A stretch of 64,000 nt of DNA, taken from positions 43,143-107,142 of the forward strand of contig JALWYQ010000037.1 in assembly GCA_027078365.1 (NCBI GenBank), written 5' to 3'. Shown here one piece after another: positions 9,547 to 18,305 of this stretch (the stretch's first letter is position 1; every line of letters begins with the position of its first letter). The stretch is from Phycisphaerae bacterium (GTDB lineage: Bacteria; Planctomycetota; Phycisphaerae; Sedimentisphaerales; Sedimentisphaeraceae). Below the pieces are notes generated by a model. It made no database searches and had not been told where the DNA came from. It saw only the letters and a list, made by a program, of their open reading frames with translations. A program made the position numbers and the translations under genes.

Positions 9547-9562
9547 GAGGGCCTTCTAAAAT

Positions 9563-9587
9563 GGTCGGGCTGTTGCGCAGCCCGACC
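9563..9587 (-). terminator. Perfect 10-bp hairpin between decoration and joining genes
   Basis: GGTCGGGCTG pairs perfectly with CAGCCCGACC around a 5-base loop. On the minus strand it is followed by ATTTTAG, a short U tract. It may terminate part of the capsid transcript or stabilise its 3' end. Confidence 0.6.
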
Positions 9588-9604
9588 GGTCTGCTTTTCG
9601 TTTG

Positions 9605-9925
9605 TTACTGGTCTAGCTTGACGTTGATGGTTGCCGCGGCTGTAAGAGCCCCTGCTACCGCCTTACCAACGTAAGTATTATCTGTTGACGTTGCGGTTAC
9701 GTTTGACTCGCTTTCGTCCCAATAGACCTTTACGCCAGCAGCAATGTCTTCTGCTGCTTTAGCGAATGAGAATACCCCGCTTGTCGCGAGAGAACCGAGA
9801 GACCCTGATGCAATGTCTCTTTTTGCTACGCCGACCAAATCGCCTTGCACAATTACGTCACCAGCGGCAACGTCTGAGCTTGGTGTGTAGTCAATCGCGT
9901 TTCCTTCTTGAATATAAGTAGCCAT
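9605..9925 (-). CDS. DUF2190-like capsid decoration protein
   Basis: A 106-residue beta-rich protein with the family pattern of an N-terminal QEGNAIDYTP, a central GDLVGVAKRDI and a C-terminal VYWDESESNV with repeated Ala/Val strands. DUF2190-type proteins decorate the capsid surface and are encoded next to the capsid gene, as here. ATG 9925 has GGAGT 7 bases upstream and is preferred over ATG 9937. The gene is bracketed by two hairpins (9563-9587 and 9966-9991). Confidence 0.7.
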   Translation of the reverse strand: MATYIQEGNAIDYTPSSDVAAGDVIVQGDLVGVAKRDIASGSLGSLATSGVFSFAKAAEDIAAGVKVYWDESESNVTATSTDNTYVGKAVAGALTAAATINVKLDQ

Positions 9926-9965
9926 TATGTACTCCATAAATTGAATTTATTGATTGTTGGGTTAA

Positions 9966-9991
9966 GGGGTAGGCCGTGAATATCCTACCCC
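9966..9991 (-). terminator. 8-bp hairpin after the major capsid gene
   Basis: GGGGTAGG pairs with CCTACCCC around a 10-base loop, between the capsid stop and the decoration gene. It lacks a clear U tract on the minus strand, so a partial terminator or an mRNA-stabilising structure is more likely than a full stop. Confidence 0.45.
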
Positions 9992-10004
9992 ACTAAGGTT
10001 AAGA

Positions 10005-12092
10005 TTACGCTTCACCCTTCATTTTAACGCCGCCGCGATACTCTTGTTTGTTCACGCCGAAGTCGTAGAAGCCTCTCATCTGAATACCAAGCACATTGAA
10101 ATCTGCATCGGCAGACTCAACAGTTGGAGATTGGTTGCCGTTTAGGAAGGCGACCTCGATGACAGGGATGCTTCTTGGGTCTGCTAACAGATACCAAGCC
10201 TTTGTGCTGTTGCCAGTAAGAGCGGCGTTGCTGAGGTAAGAACTTCTTGCAACCTCGAACTTGCCAGCGTGAGGGTTGGTTGTTCCTGTCTTCTTGCTGG
10301 TGGTTGTGTCTCTTAGCTCGGAAGACTTCATGATTTGAGAAGCGGTTACTTGAAGTGCGTTAGGCACAAGCAAGATTGCAGGCTCTACTGCAAGAGGGTC
10401 GCCGTTTGGAACTGTTTGATTGTAGAACAACAGTTCTGCGGCTGTTAAGGCATCAATGCTCAACGCGGTAGTGATGCCACCTGCGTAGTTTTTGTTGCCT
10501 GAAGTAAAGAATGAAGAGTTGTCTAAGAAGCTAGCCCAGAACACCTCGTTGAGCTTCAACGCACCACCACGACCAATCTGACTTGGTATTGCGACAAGAG
10601 CGTCAAGATCATCGTTGATGATGTCTTGTCTTGTGATGGTGAACATCTTTCCGTGTGTCTTTGCTTGGTTTGTGTAGCTCTCTTCGCCAAGCTCGCCGTG
10701 CTTGAGCTCGCCGTCTGGGCCAACCTCATCGAATTTAGCACCGGCGACAAGTCTGTGGCTTGTAGCTTGCTTGAAGTCTTTAACGTTGCGAATCTTGGCA
10801 ATCTTTCTCCAAGTTGACTCTACAGCGTCAAACCCGTCAAGCAAGAACTTGTTGGCTGTGTTGCTGAGGATGCCTGGGAGGCTTACTGTACTAAATGCCG
10901 CCTGCAAGACCTCTCTAACGTCAGCCATAGAACGAATAAATCTAACGTTGCTTCCGTTTTGCCAAGCCGCTTGAAGGAGTAGCTGTTGTAGTGAGATTCC
11001 ACCTTTGAAGTGGTCTGCTGCACATTCGACTGCTTTGGCTCCGTGTGTGTCGATTACTTTGTCTGGGTTAATTCCGCCAGCCATCATCGCGGCGGCTTCG
11101 AGAACTTTTGAGTCGCCTGCTGCAAGAGAGCCTTTGCCGGTATTGATGTTGAATGTGTCGCCGCTTGGTCTTGCGGCTCTTAAAACCTCAAGCTCTGTTT
11201 TCTCGACTGACCAGCCTTCTTTAACAGCTTTCGCTTGGATTTCAAGATTGCTACTGCCGCAAATCTCGGCAATCTTAGCTTGACGGCTAAGCTCTGCGGC
11301 GGCTTTTTCTTGCATCGCACTAATGTGATCTGCTGGGTCGCTCTCTGTTTTTTGAGTTTTTGCAGGGGTTGTTGAATCTTCCGCCGATGCTTTCATTTCG
11401 GTGTCAAATTCGTTTTGATATTTTTCGAGATCGCCAACTGCCAATCCGTCAACATCGACACCCTTTGCCTCTAACCATTGTTTGAAGTTCATACTTATTG
11501 CTCCTAAATTTGTTGATACGTTATTATTTTTTGCGGCAATCTTCGCCGATGTTCTTTCATCTGCTCCGCAGTCTACAAAGCTAATCTCTTTGAGTGTTGA
11601 TTCGCTAATTAAGTAAAATGGGCCTGTGTAGTTTTTGCCGTTGACTATCGCAGACTCTTTCTCCGGAATAAACGTGACTTTGTCTATTGATGCACCAATA
11701 GATACTTGCCAAGGAAAGCCGTTCTTTCCCGATTGAGCAACGTCTTTCGCCCAGGCTGTGTCGCGGCTAATGACCCCTTCGGCGGAAATTCCATTGGTAT
11801 CGATGGTGACGCTTTCGGTGTGGCCAACACCCTTAGACGCGTCATGGTCTAGCCTAGCAGGAATCTTCTTTCTTGGAACCCTAACGCCTTTAAGGCTAAC
11901 GATGACTGGATGATAAAAACCCATTGGGGTCATCTTGCCGCCTGTGTAGGCTTTCATTTTGAATTTTGGAAGGCCCTCTTTGTCGCCGTCTTCGCCGCTT
12001 TGAGCTTGAATATCTATCTGGGCCTCGAAGTTGAGACCGGCGGGAAGATTAAGGTCTTTGTCGTTTGCTTTTAAAAACTTGGGAAATTTCAT
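10005..12092 (-). CDS. Prohead protease and major capsid protein fusion
   Basis: A 695-residue polyprotein. Residues 1 to about 190 resemble a prohead maturation protease domain (LDHDASKGVGHTESV with a candidate His; the region ends EISFVDCGADERTSAK). Residues about 200-330 are a helical scaffold-like region and residues about 340-695 a major capsid domain. ATG 12092 (MKFPKF) has GAGGAAT upstream and overlaps the end of the portal gene region. An internal ATG at 11492 (MNFKQW) has AGGAG 9 bases upstream, so scaffold plus capsid could be made without the protease. Confidence 0.75.
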   Translation of the reverse strand: MKFPKFLKANDKDLNLPAGLNFEAQIDIQAQSGEDGDKEGLPKFKMKAYTGGKMTPMGFYHPVIVSLKGVRVPRKKIPARLDHDASKGVGHTESVTIDTNGISAEGVISRDTAWAKDVAQSGKNGFPWQVSIGASIDKVTFIPEKESAIVNGKNYTGPFYLISESTLKEISFVDCGADERTSAKIAAKNNNVSTNLGAISMNFKQWLEAKGVDVDGLAVGDLEKYQNEFDTEMKASAEDSTTPAKTQKTESDPADHISAMQEKAAAELSRQAKIAEICGSSNLEIQAKAVKEGWSVEKTELEVLRAARPSGDTFNINTGKGSLAAGDSKVLEAAAMMAGGINPDKVIDTHGAKAVECAADHFKGGISLQQLLLQAAWQNGSNVRFIRSMADVREVLQAAFSTVSLPGILSNTANKFLLDGFDAVESTWRKIAKIRNVKDFKQATSHRLVAGAKFDEVGPDGELKHGELGEESYTNQAKTHGKMFTITRQDIINDDLDALVAIPSQIGRGGALKLNEVFWASFLDNSSFFTSGNKNYAGGITTALSIDALTAAELLFYNQTVPNGDPLAVEPAILLVPNALQVTASQIMKSSELRDTTTSKKTGTTNPHAGKFEVARSSYLSNAALTGNSTKAWYLLADPRSIPVIEVAFLNGNQSPTVESADADFNVLGIQMRGFYDFGVNKQEYRGGVKMKGEA

Positions 12093-12093
12093 A

Positions 12094-13566
12094 TTATTCC
12101 TCGTCTTCGTCTGTGTTATCATTTTCGTTAGTAACGCCTGCTTCTTGCAGGGATAAGCCTAAGTCTTTCATGAGCTGCTTCTCTTTGGCAATCTGCCTTA
12201 GTTCCGCTTCCCAGTCCTTGCCCTTCTTTGCGTATTCGGTTGCAAGGTTTGTGGTCAATGACACAAGCTGTTGGTTCTGCGCTTTTGCTTCTTTGGCAGG
12301 GTCAACGTGCTCGATGCCGTCCCAGAACCAACTAACTCTTGGTCTGGAATTTCGCCAGTTGACTGGGATTAAGTCGCTTACTAAGATTGCTTCTGAGAAC
12401 CATTCTTCCCAGATTGGGCGCAAGCATATAAGCTCGCAATCGTTCTGCTCAACTCGCAGGCTCTTGTAATACGTCTGATGATCCATTCTGCCAGATGCGT
12501 AGTTGTAGCCGCTTGAGTTTCCAAACGCTATGTTGAACGGCATCTTCATACAACGAGCAATTTCGTTAAGAATGCTCTTAACAAATTCTCCGTAAGTTGT
12601 TACTGGTTGCTCCGCTTTGATTTGCGAGAGTTGCCAACCTTCCGGCAGAACTGTTGCCATTCTTCTCTCAAGTTCAACGATGTCCATTGGCTCTGCTTGT
12701 GCGGCTACGCCGTCTGCTGGGGCGAGTGTTTGCAAGACTGCAGCAAAGTCTGCTGCCGTCTCTGCTGCCGCAACAACTGCTAGCGTGTATCGTCTTAATT
12801 CCCCGAACAACTGCAAGGCTGGTGTTATCTCAGGGATTCCGCGAGCTTGCCCTGCTCGATCTTGTTTAAACCAGTGAATCATATATTGAGCAGGCACGCT
12901 TTGAGAACCACCGCCAATAGAGCCTTCGCTTGGATGATCGTTGAGAAGCGTGTATTGCTCTGGGCGGCCATATTTATCGAAGATGATTCCATCTACATTG
13001 TTATTGCTTTGAGATGCGCCGAATGGCGCAGCTATTTGTTCTGCCTCGAATAATCGCAAATCAAGCTTAACGTCTGATCGCAGGGTTGGGTTTTGTGTCA
13101 TCATCATAAACGACTCGCCGTCAACAACGCGAGCTTTGCGCATTGTCCTCAACGCTTTTGCCAGCTCAACGCTTGCTGCCCATTCGTTAAATGCGGTCTC
13201 AACCCTTCTTGCATCGCTACTATTGTTGTCTGTGATTATTTGTAGCCTTGGGCCTGTTCCAATCGTGTCGTCTGCTAAGGTGTCTACCATCCCCTTTGCG
13301 TAGGAGTTGTTTGCAACTTCGTATCTAGCGCGACTTCTAAGCGTCTGACGAACTGATGGAGAGTTTGCCATGTTTGGGCTGAGTGTGTCAGAGTTCGCCC
13401 AGTGTTTGGCATTATCGGTTGATGTTTGAGCCGCGTCATACTTCGCTAGCATAACCTTTCGTGGTTTACGACCAGCGGCTCCCTTTACTGATTCAGGCAT
13501 CCTTGCCTGAACAGTAGCAGTGCGACTTGCCTTTCGCTTCTTTGATTTTCGTTTTGGCTTGCTCAT
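12094..13566 (-). CDS. Phage portal protein, lambda gpB family
   Basis: A 490-residue portal, the dodecameric ring through which DNA enters the head. Visible signs are the RYEVANNSYAKGMVDTLADD region near residues 75-95, HWFKQDRAGQARGIPEI near residue 230 and the FGNSSGYNYASGRMD loop near residue 365, all as in lambda-type portals. The N-terminus is Lys/Arg-rich and the C-terminus acidic. ATG 13566 has AGGGA upstream and overlaps the previous gene. Order terminase, gpW-like, portal, protease fits. Confidence 0.85.
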   Translation of the reverse strand: MSKPKRKSKKRKASRTATVQARMPESVKGAAGRKPRKVMLAKYDAAQTSTDNAKHWANSDTLSPNMANSPSVRQTLRSRARYEVANNSYAKGMVDTLADDTIGTGPRLQIITDNNSSDARRVETAFNEWAASVELAKALRTMRKARVVDGESFMMMTQNPTLRSDVKLDLRLFEAEQIAAPFGASQSNNNVDGIIFDKYGRPEQYTLLNDHPSEGSIGGGSQSVPAQYMIHWFKQDRAGQARGIPEITPALQLFGELRRYTLAVVAAAETAADFAAVLQTLAPADGVAAQAEPMDIVELERRMATVLPEGWQLSQIKAEQPVTTYGEFVKSILNEIARCMKMPFNIAFGNSSGYNYASGRMDHQTYYKSLRVEQNDCELICLRPIWEEWFSEAILVSDLIPVNWRNSRPRVSWFWDGIEHVDPAKEAKAQNQQLVSLTTNLATEYAKKGKDWEAELRQIAKEKQLMKDLGLSLQEAGVTNENDNTDEDEE

Positions 13567-13567
13567 T

Positions 13568-13759
13568 TTATATCGTCCCTGATGGTTTGAGCTTCTTGAA
13601 AATCGCACCTAGGTTGCCAGTGCCTACGGCAGATTTACTATTAACATACTTGTCTGCCTCGATCTGATCTTTGATGGAATGCTGTTCGACAGTAGCGCCG
13701 TCAGAGACCACTTTCTTCGGTCCTTGCGCGTTTTGTATGATGGCTTCTTCTGTTGACAT
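13568..13759 (-). CDS. Small head-tail connector, gpW position
   Basis: A 63-residue protein between terminase and portal, where lambda encodes gpW. The central EQHSIKDQIEADKY and the C-terminal FKKLKPSG pattern recur in small proteins of this slot. ATG 13759 (MSTEEA) has GGAG 8 bases upstream. The longer in-frame start at 13801 lacks a ribosome site. The assignment is mostly positional. Confidence 0.55.
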   Translation of the reverse strand: MSTEEAIIQNAQGPKKVVSDGATVEQHSIKDQIEADKYVNSKSAVGTGNLGAIFKKLKPSGTI

Positions 13760-13873
13760 TTGATGCACTCCATTGCAATTATTTATATACACAAATGACA
13801 AAATGACGCTTTTTAGTCAAGCGGATTGTCGTTGTTAATTTGAAAAAAGAAAGATAGTTGCTATATGTAGCAA

Positions 13874-14026
13874 TTATTTCGCAGGGCTCTCAATTGTCGT
13901 GAGCCTTTTTCCGCAATTTCTGCACACCCTATAGCGTATGATTTTCTGATTTGTTTTTCGTGTTGACGTGACATAAAAGTGACGACACCCGCACTTTCTG
14001 CACTCAAGACCTGCGTTGCTAGACAC
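13874..14026 (-). CDS. Small zinc-ribbon protein after terminase
   Basis: A 50-residue protein starting with GTG at 14026, with a perfect AAGGAG 8 bases upstream that lies within the end of the terminase gene. Two CxxC pairs (CRKCG near residue 9 and CRNCG near residue 37) flank a basic beta region with CRHFYVT, forming a zinc-ribbon fold. Similar mini zinc ribbons occur next to terminases and may regulate transcription or bind DNA. Strong ribosome site and paired Cys support a real gene. Confidence 0.7.
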   Translation of the reverse strand: MSSNAGLECRKCGCRHFYVTSTRKTNQKIIRYRVCRNCGKRLTTIESPAK

Positions 14027-14030
14027 TTGG

Positions 14031-16424
14031 CTATCTCCTTTGTCTTTGTAGCTCGGACAGTTTAAGCCGCTTACGATTCTTCATGATTACACTTGTATGA
14101 CCTTCTTGGCGACACCCGCACATAGACGCCGCAACATAGTTGCCAACCAAACAGTCGAACCAGTGGTTGTCTGGTTTGCCAGCCATCTCTTTCCACTCGT
14201 GCACCGTTCTGCCGCCACTGGTAACCTCTTGCCAAAACTCCGCAGAGGCTATATGTTCAGCGAGAAGTTTGTGTTGGTTTGGGCTGTTTCCAAAGATGCT
14301 CAAGCAGCCATTGTCACCGATGTTTGTTTTGATCGCTGCGTGAGCAAATGACTTCCAGTAATTCACATCAATCTTAACGTGTGGAAACTCCCGCACCTTG
14401 CTCACGTTGGGAATCACCCAGTGATGACCAAATCTTTCGCCGGGCTTCTTTGGCCAGCCCGCCATTGGCTTGTTTACCGCCTTGATCGGAACACCACGAG
14501 ATGCCATCATTACAGAGCCAACCTCATGCCTTGCGTTTTCAATCGCTTCTGGCTTGTAGCCACTATCAACTAGAAGCCGGTCTATTTGCGCTAATCCGGC
14601 GTTGTTCATGCGTGGAAACTCGCGTTTTACGAGACTTCCGCCAAGATCTTTTAGTCCTTGGATTAGTGCTGCATCTTTGCTTATGCCCTTACCGTAGAAT
14701 TTCTGCAAGCTCCGTTTGGATGCTTCCCTCAGCGTGAAATATAAACGCTTCTGATCTGGGAAAGTTCCATAGTCAACAATGTAGCCAGTGAAGTCTTCTT
14801 CCCAAGCACAGACCATCCAGTAGAGAACAGCATCGTGACAATCGATAAAAGCGGTGAGGTGATGCGTTCCGAGGGGTAAGACTCCACGCTCTCTGTTGTT
14901 GACCTTGGCCATAACCTCATCTGGGGAAAGCTTGTCTCTGCTAACCTGATCTGGCAGAGGTTCGTTTTGGTATTCTGCAAAGAAGCTCTCTTTATCCTTG
15001 TAGAAGAGGTTCATCGCGTTCTGTAATGCAGAAACTTCGTCTTTGTTAAAGCGATCTTTCCACGCAACAACCGCACCCTTCTCCATCGCCTTTCGATTCT
15101 TCTTGTAAAACTTGGTCGCCTTAATTGGGTCTTCATCGCGAATTAAACAGTCGGACCTAATCGCTGCGTATTCGTCCCAAAGCTTCATTTCTGCGGGGAA
15201 TTCATAAAGCATCTTCATCTTAACGCCACGCCATTCGGGGCTTTTTTGTCGGTCTAGCACTTGATCGGCAAGGTCGCCATCGCATATCTTCGTGATCATC
15301 AATAGCCCAGCTATCTTTTTCGCAGGACCTGCCAAACCCAAAACCGCACCATTGATTGTTTTTAATCGCCTTGCTGTTTGCTCGCCGCTTCTGGCAGACT
15401 CATCGGTTTGTGGGTCATCGATCAGCGCCATGTCTGGTCGCAAGATTTTTCCCTCAATCGTTGTGTGGATCTGGCCGCGAATGTTACCATCCAGCGAATC
15501 GACCGTTAAGATTGATCCTGATGAAACGCTTCCTGGGATTGTTGGCATAACAACCTTGTGAGTTCCCCAAATTGGAAAGGTTAATTCGCCTTTGTATCTT
15601 TGCCCTCTTTGTTTGTGGGCGTTGTTTTCAAGACATCTGATTGGGTAGATCGCTTCGGGAAAGTCTTCAAGCAAACGCGAGTTGCCAAGTAGTGCTGCTT
15701 GAATCGATTGCATAATGTTTAGACTTTGTTTCGCTACCGATCCGATTAGACACACATACCTGCGATGGCCATATAGAATCGCCCAGATCGCAGCGATTGT
15801 AGCCAGCGAAGTTTTACCTGATCCACGCGGCATTGCATAGCCGAATGTACCACCTTCGAGCGTTGTGTATTGGAGCTGTTTGACCGTGACTATATGGTCA
15901 CTACTCCAACCAAGGTAGAAAACTTCTTTGAAATACGTTTCGCAGAACTTCTTGAAGTTACGCCGGCAGGCAGCCCGCCGCTTAGGGTCAACAATAACTG
16001 GAAGATCTCCAATGTCTTGCGACTCTTTTCTTCGTTGATTTTTCCGCTCCAAATCAAGTGCGCGGGCATCGTCTTCCGTCCGAGTTCTAAGGCGGTTTCT
16101 AGTCTTAACAACCCGCCTCTTTACTGCTGTTTTTTTGGTAGTCTTCTTGACCGCCTTCTTCTTGGTAGTCTTCTTTTTGGCAGGCTTTTTCTTTACCGTG
16201 CTTTTCTTAACCGTCTTCTTTGTAGCAGTCTTAGTCACTTTCTTTTTGGACGACTTTGTAGTCTTCTTCTTGACCACTTTAGTCACCCTCTTCTTGACCT
16301 TTTTAACGGGCTTCTTCTTGGTTGTTTCGGTGGTTTTAGAAATGACAACTCCTTGGTTTTTCTTGGTGGTTTCGCTTATCGAAAGAATTTTTGCAACAAT
16401 GCGACTGTTCCCAATGGGGTTCAC
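14031..16424 (-). CDS. Terminase large subunit with histone-like N-terminal tail
   Basis: A 797-residue packaging motor. The ATPase has Walker A PRGSGKT near residue 200 and Walker B MALIDDPQTDE near residue 335. The nuclease part begins at LTAFIDCHDA near residue 535, with the first acidic residue in FIDCHD. Residues about 25-130 form a tail almost entirely of Lys, Thr, Val and Ala with KKTTKKK-type repeats, resembling histone H1, which terminases normally lack. The start is GTG 16424. No clear ribosome site is seen, so the N-terminus is uncertain. Confidence 0.85.
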   Translation of the reverse strand: MNPIGNSRIVAKILSISETTKKNQGVVISKTTETTKKKPVKKVKKRVTKVVKKKTTKSSKKKVTKTATKKTVKKSTVKKKPAKKKTTKKKAVKKTTKKTAVKRRVVKTRNRLRTRTEDDARALDLERKNQRRKESQDIGDLPVIVDPKRRAACRRNFKKFCETYFKEVFYLGWSSDHIVTVKQLQYTTLEGGTFGYAMPRGSGKTSLATIAAIWAILYGHRRYVCLIGSVAKQSLNIMQSIQAALLGNSRLLEDFPEAIYPIRCLENNAHKQRGQRYKGELTFPIWGTHKVVMPTIPGSVSSGSILTVDSLDGNIRGQIHTTIEGKILRPDMALIDDPQTDESARSGEQTARRLKTINGAVLGLAGPAKKIAGLLMITKICDGDLADQVLDRQKSPEWRGVKMKMLYEFPAEMKLWDEYAAIRSDCLIRDEDPIKATKFYKKNRKAMEKGAVVAWKDRFNKDEVSALQNAMNLFYKDKESFFAEYQNEPLPDQVSRDKLSPDEVMAKVNNRERGVLPLGTHHLTAFIDCHDAVLYWMVCAWEEDFTGYIVDYGTFPDQKRLYFTLREASKRSLQKFYGKGISKDAALIQGLKDLGGSLVKREFPRMNNAGLAQIDRLLVDSGYKPEAIENARHEVGSVMMASRGVPIKAVNKPMAGWPKKPGERFGHHWVIPNVSKVREFPHVKIDVNYWKSFAHAAIKTNIGDNGCLSIFGNSPNQHKLLAEHIASAEFWQEVTSGGRTVHEWKEMAGKPDNHWFDCLVGNYVAASMCGCRQEGHTSVIMKNRKRLKLSELQRQRR

Positions 16425-16530
16425 GTGTTCATATCTCTAGGTAGTACCTAAACTTATGACAATCGTTCTATCGATGTTGCATTTTATCAACACTGTTACT
16501 CAATAGATGTTTCAGGTAGTTTCTCTGTTT

Positions 16531-16692
16531 CTAGCTCGAATTCTCTTGGCTCTCGTCCATCTCTTGCAGTGTTTTGTTTATCTCTGTAACTGTGTGGTAG
16601 AGAGATATTGATACAGAGTCATTTCCATTGCCCCACAATGCCTTAGCTACCCACAAAAGAATTCTAATCGCCAGTTTCCGCCTTGCATTCAT
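16531..16692 (-). CDS. Small hypothetical protein between terminase subunits
   Basis: A 53-residue frame starting MNARRKLAIR, with AAAGGAT upstream and only 2 bases between it and the small terminase stop. It has a hydrophobic helix (IRILLWVAKALWG) and an acidic C-terminus. Spacing and ribosome site suggest a real gene. Function unknown. Confidence 0.5.
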   Translation of the reverse strand: MNARRKLAIRILLWVAKALWGNGNDSVSISLYHTVTEINKTLQEMDESQENSS

Positions 16693-16694
16693 GC

Positions 16695-17024
16695 TTATAT
16701 CCTTTCAGTTTTTCCAATAGTCTTGTGTTTTCCGTTATAATGCCGGTCGTTTGCGTTCCAACCGTTAACAATCGCCTTGTCGAATCTAGGATGTTTCCGC
16801 CGCCAGTCTGCGATAGATCCCTCGGTTACGCCAAATACCAACGCTAACATTCTGGTAGAGGCTCGCCAGCGAGAACATAGCTCATATGCGACCGCATCTA
16901 ATCGCTCGTGATACATGCTTGGTCGGCCACCGCTCTCTTTCCGAGGCTTCCGCTCTGGATCTGGGCGAAATCCTCGATACAACCTCGCCGGCTGACCAAC
17001 GCTATTGTGTCGCTGATTGCTCAT
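16695..17024 (-). CDS. Terminase small subunit
   Basis: A 109-residue DNA-binding protein with a basic N-terminus and a helix-turn-helix (LALVFGVTEGSIADWRRKH, about residues 61-79), as in terminase small subunits that recognise the packaging site. ATG 17024 has AAAGGAG well placed. It lies directly upstream of the large subunit with one small gene between. Confidence 0.75.
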   Translation of the reverse strand: MSNQRHNSVGQPARLYRGFRPDPERKPRKESGGRPSMYHERLDAVAYELCSRWRASTRMLALVFGVTEGSIADWRRKHPRFDKAIVNGWNANDRHYNGKHKTIGKTERI

Positions 17025-17111
17025 TTCAAGTAGCTCCTTTCACTAAAAACACGCTTTAAAGCCCCAAAAACGGGCATAATTCAAGAGTTAAAAAATCCAA
17101 AGTTAATATTT

Positions 17112-18023
17112 CTATTTTTTATCGTTTTTTTCTGCTTGTAAGTCATTGTCCTGTAAGTCTTTATCTAACACCCCAAGAGTTGTACTAGTCGTTACGTTAA
17201 TTATGTCCAGTTCATTTACCTTGTTAAAAGTAGAACCATCATCGATGTGTGAATAAATCGCCGTAGTGTTGATGCTTGAGTGTCCAAGTTGAGCCTGAAC
17301 AAGCTGTAAATCTTTCGTTTGCCAGTTCGTGTGAGTCCCCAGTGTGTGCCTAAACTTGTGAGGGTACAATCCTTTCAATAACCCTGCCCTCCTGCCAATT
17401 GTCATCACTCTAAACCACAGCCCCTTGCGTGTGTATGGCTTGTGTCTCCTGTTATAAAGCAGCGGTTTCCTATAATTAGTCTCTCCAACCCCCTTGGGTA
17501 ACAATTTAGGGCGGACGTTTTCAACATAATAGGCGATCAATTCAGCCACTTTATTGGGAATCATCACAGTTCTAAGCTTATTCCTCTTTCCCCGAACCCA
17601 AACATAGGGTCTTTTGCAGTCTGGCTCTACAAAAGATGTCTGGTCCACTCTCAAGTTGCAAAGTTCACTATTGCGCAGTCCAGTAGCTAGTAGCATATTA
17701 CAAATGAAAAGATCCATGAACCGAGTAGTGCTGGGCGAATGCTCGTACTCGGATGCAAGAAACACAATCAGCTTGCTAAGCTCCGATTTGGAAAGAAACT
17801 TGTCTGGCGTGATGATCCAGTTACTAACCGACTTCGCACCGCCCACCGAGATCCGCTCGATCTCAGCCGCCATCCTGCGAGTGTAGTCATATCCCTTGCT
17901 GTATCGCTCAAGCATTTTCTCAAGGAAGCGAACATCACTCTTATAAAGCTCAAGCCTATCGGCATTCTGCAAAGCCTTGGCAACCTTCCTGCTCAAAGCC
18001 AAGCTTGGAACATACTCAGCCAT
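17112..18023 (-). CDS. Tyrosine recombinase / phage integrase
   Basis: A 303-residue site-specific recombinase. Catalytic residues are visible: Arg117 (ATGLRNSELC), a Lys/Arg-rich strand near 145-150, His222-x-x-Arg225 (HKFRHTLGTH), His248 (LGHSS) and the nucleophile Tyr257 (TTAIYSHI). The N-terminal 100 residues form a SAM-like core-binding domain. The enzyme would integrate and excise the prophage. It lies between packaging and early genes, about 15 kb from the attachment-site candidate at 33.4 kb, which is unusual. Confidence 0.9.
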   Translation of the reverse strand: MAEYVPSLALSRKVAKALQNADRLELYKSDVRFLEKMLERYSKGYDYTRRMAAEIERISVGGAKSVSNWIITPDKFLSKSELSKLIVFLASEYEHSPSTTRFMDLFICNMLLATGLRNSELCNLRVDQTSFVEPDCKRPYVWVRGKRNKLRTVMIPNKVAELIAYYVENVRPKLLPKGVGETNYRKPLLYNRRHKPYTRKGLWFRVMTIGRRAGLLKGLYPHKFRHTLGTHTNWQTKDLQLVQAQLGHSSINTTAIYSHIDDGSTFNKVNELDIINVTTSTTLGVLDKDLQDNDLQAEKNDKK

Positions 18024-18068
18024 TGCCAGCCTCCCTGCATCTATCGCATCGATCCATCGATACCCCTT

Positions 18069-18302
18069 CTATTGGTCCTGCATGAAACTAATAACATCAG
18101 GTCGCGACAGCACCTCTTCTGCTGCACGAATCTTGAACGGCTTAACCGCCTTATTGTAAGCATGCTTGCCGTGCAGTCCCTGCGACACATACCGCATAGT
18201 GCTCTCGTTAATCTCTGCCGCAACCTCCGGAGCCTCCATCAAAATCGCAAACCGCTCAAGAATCTCATCCTCAAAAATCTCAATCGCCTTTTTGCTATCC
18301 AT
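18069..18302 (-). CDS. Hypothetical phage early protein
   Basis: A 77-residue helical, acidic protein (start MDSKKAIEIF) ending 45 bases before the integrase start and 3 bases from the MazG gene stop. No known motif is visible. It has no Cys pairs and no membrane segment. Confidence 0.5.
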   Translation of the reverse strand: MDSKKAIEIFEDEILERFAILMEAPEVAAEINESTMRYVSQGLHGKHAYNKAVKPFKIRAAEEVLSRPDVISFMQDQ

Positions 18303-18305
18303 CGC

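Noticed and set aside
13885..13910. Hairpin GGCTC/GAGCC followed by TTTTT on the plus strand
   Set aside because: It lies inside the small zinc-ribbon gene, points opposite to transcription, and has only 5 bp, so it is probably chance.
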